From: Halichondria panicea
Lineage: Eukaryota; Porifera; Demospongiae; Suberitida; Halichondriidae
NCBI RefSeq assembly: GCF_963675165.1
Contig: NC_087384.1
Location: 6,399,682-6,463,681, forward strand
DNA: 64,000 nucleotides
Direction: 5' to 3'
Below are positions 62,901 through 64,000 of the stretch, in pieces; the first letter of the stretch is position 1, and each line of letters opens with the position of its first letter. The position numbers were made by a program, and so were the translations under genes. The notes beneath the pieces are model-generated. The model did no database searches. It was not told where the DNA came from and worked only from the letters and a program-made list of their open reading frames with translations.

Positions 62901-63955
62901 GTCAAGGCCGGGAATATTGCTCAGATGACAGCCGACTGCCAGGAAGGATTCTCTTGCGTTCAGACTGGCCACAGGAAGCGTAACTGCAAGAGCAGTGAGT
63001 TAAACTGCATGTGCATGCATGGTGCCAATAATTCCATTGTTTAGCTGATACAGCGCTTCTATCAATTAATACATTGTGAGGGTGAACAGGATGTCTCTCA
63101 TACAAAACAGATTGATTATTTGGCTCTCTCCACACACAGCACAATGCAAAATGGCTCTTAAGAACAATACAAACATTGAGTGTAATAAAGAGGGTAACTT
63201 CAAGCCGCTACAGTGTGATCCCATAGTATCAGCTATTAATGAGAGTGAATCAGGCGGGGCAAGGTCAAGGTCAAAGAAGCGTGATCCAATGATGTGTCGA
63301 TGCGTTGAAATGTTGTCAGGAGATACTATAGTGAGCTCAGAGGTCAGGGTGGAGCCAGGGATGAAACGACCTAACTGCCGATTTAGAGGTAAATTATTTT
63401 TATTATTGACGAAAAGTTGACATTTTTAAGCGCCACCCACTCACAGATTGCAAAATTCCTGGGACCCGAGGACGAGGCAGAAGAGGCAAAAAAGAACGAA
63501 TGTACAGAGTCCAACATGGAGATACTTATTTTGATGCAGCCAACTGTCGAAGTTGCCAGTGCATTGATGGAGATGCACAAGCTTTCTGCAGGTAAAAGAC
63601 ACACGTCTAATTATACGTGTATGTGATACTTGTAATTAAGTGTCGTGCTGTTACTAGAGTATTATTAACTCTGTATGCAGCCAGTCGTGCTCATGGTAAT
63701 ACTTTGATATTACTTTAATTTTTATTCTTTATTACTTTTATCTTATTCAGTGCTTCTGTGGGTAATTGTGAGGCAATCACGGGTCAGAATAACTGCACAT
63801 TGGAGGGTGGCTTGATGATACTTCACGGTGAACAGATGACCTTCGAGTGTGAGAAGTGTGGTTGCAGTAACGGGAAAATCAGCTGTGTCACTATCGGAGA
63901 CTGTGAGGTACAAGGGGAGGAATGTCGTAAAATGTTTTCTGAGTTAGTTATGTAG
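59993..63955 (+). CDS. Secreted Cys-rich protein: Tg type-1, antistasin-like and VWC-like modules
   Basis: Ten exons in phase, 491 aa: 59993-60035, 60168-60284, 60416-60604, 60749-60847, 61754-61924, 62337-62432, 62833-62994, 63140-63388, 63447-63591, 63751-63955. Signal peptide (MSVHSMIAVALLAIVCFSG); a Pro/Gly segment with two GPDKPGPG units; a thyroglobulin type-1 repeat with core QCMGKKCHCVN (Trp of the usual CWCV replaced by His); an antistasin-like module (GYQSGPDGCDTCMCE); two Cys-rich modules without clear identity; a second Tg1-like module (LQCDP then MCRCVE, with a ~20-residue basic insert); a basic VWC-like module (GDTYFDAANCRSCQCIDGDA); and a last Cys module (CEKCGCSNGKISC). Tg1 and antistasin modules are often protease inhibitors; inhibitor or matrix function is inferred. 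Almost every junction is phase 1, typical of shuffled extracellular modules. Confidence 0.88.
60898..60990. mobile_element. Truncated family 2 MITE-like end
   Basis: TACCGTATAGTGCTGCAAAT begins a segment resembling the family 2 left end. I see no matching right terminus, so it looks truncated. Confidence 0.5.
61098..61400 (+). repeat. Interspersed repeat, copy Q, with nested hairpin insertion
   Basis: Collinear with the reverse complement of 37277-37474 up to GTGTCCATGT. It is then interrupted by a ~75-bp palindrome (GATTTAGAAGCCC...GGGCTTCTAAATC with central TACCCTCGCTACGCTCGGGA) before the partner arm GACACCTACAAAACAATG. Confidence 0.87.
61492..61687. mobile_element. pogo/Tigger-like MITE with TA target duplication
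   Basis: Starts CAGTGGAATCCCTCTATAAC and ends GTTAACGGAGGTTCCACTG, flanked on both sides by TA. CAGTGGAAC-type inverted termini and TA duplication are typical of pogo/Tigger DNA transposons. 196 bp, no transposase. Interior repeats GGCCTTTATACAGAGGTGG twice. Confidence 0.87.
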
Positions 63956-64000
63956 AGGAAAGGCTTCTTTAGGCTACTTATAAATTACTAAAAATCACCT

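Overview
This is eukaryotic nuclear DNA from an animal. It has many short introns with GT-AG (a few GC-AG) borders, metazoan gene families (SERCA, Ran, talin-like FERM, cytospin, shugoshin, Spt6, CDC45, LRR/EGF receptors), dense spacing, abundant CA/TG microsatellites and many short intronic inverted-repeat elements. The mixture fits an early-branching marine invertebrate, most plausibly a demosponge. That placement is inference; no marker in the window proves the species.

Layout. 381-6542 (-): first 11 exons of a SERCA Ca2+ pump, with the 3' part beyond the left edge. 7108-9243 (-): two tandem Ran GTPases. 9713-18024 (+): an 18-exon talin-head-like FERM protein without a rod. 18025-23543: gene-poor DNA with repeats. 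23544-28601 (+): cytospin (SPECC1/SPECC1L-like). 28803-31223 (+): shugoshin, with an intronless PHYHD1-like dioxygenase on the opposite strand inside its first intron. 31324-38287 (-): two tandem LRR-EGF receptor-like genes. 38521-54492 (+): a complete 27-exon Spt6. Its 3.1-kb intron 12 holds three minus-strand genes for small secreted proteins and a broken copy of the preceding exon; intron 19 holds a tRNA-Leu. 54749-59836 (+): complete 18-exon CDC45, with a retrotransposon integrase remnant in one intron. 59993-63955 (+): a secreted cysteine-rich protein (thyroglobulin type-1, antistasin-like, VWC-like).

I joined exons by eye and checked reading phase across every junction. All complete models give uninterrupted frames: Ran 214 and 214 aa, FERM 704, cytospin 1171, shugoshin 372, LRR-EGF 664 and 671, Spt6 1698, CDC45 562, Tg1 protein 491. 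The housekeeping genes are adjacent but functionally mixed: calcium transport, nuclear transport, cytoskeleton and adhesion, chromosome cohesion, transcription elongation, replication. I see no operon logic, only compact head-to-head, head-to-tail and convergent packing.

Most notable: (1) tandem repeats that repeatedly amplify splice junctions (exon end plus donor, or branch/pyrimidine tract plus acceptor) in Spt6 and the FERM gene; (2) intron ends rich in (GU)n after donors and (AC)n before acceptors, including a long Spt6 intron with both; (3) a nested, duplicated cluster of secreted peptide precursors in an Spt6 intron, one with nine decapeptide repeats and a cationic Cys-bracketed tail; (4) a rod-less talin head; (5) Ran paralogs where one lost the acidic tail while a 149-nt stretch stayed almost identical; (6) several MITE-like families sharing a TACCGTAT terminus.
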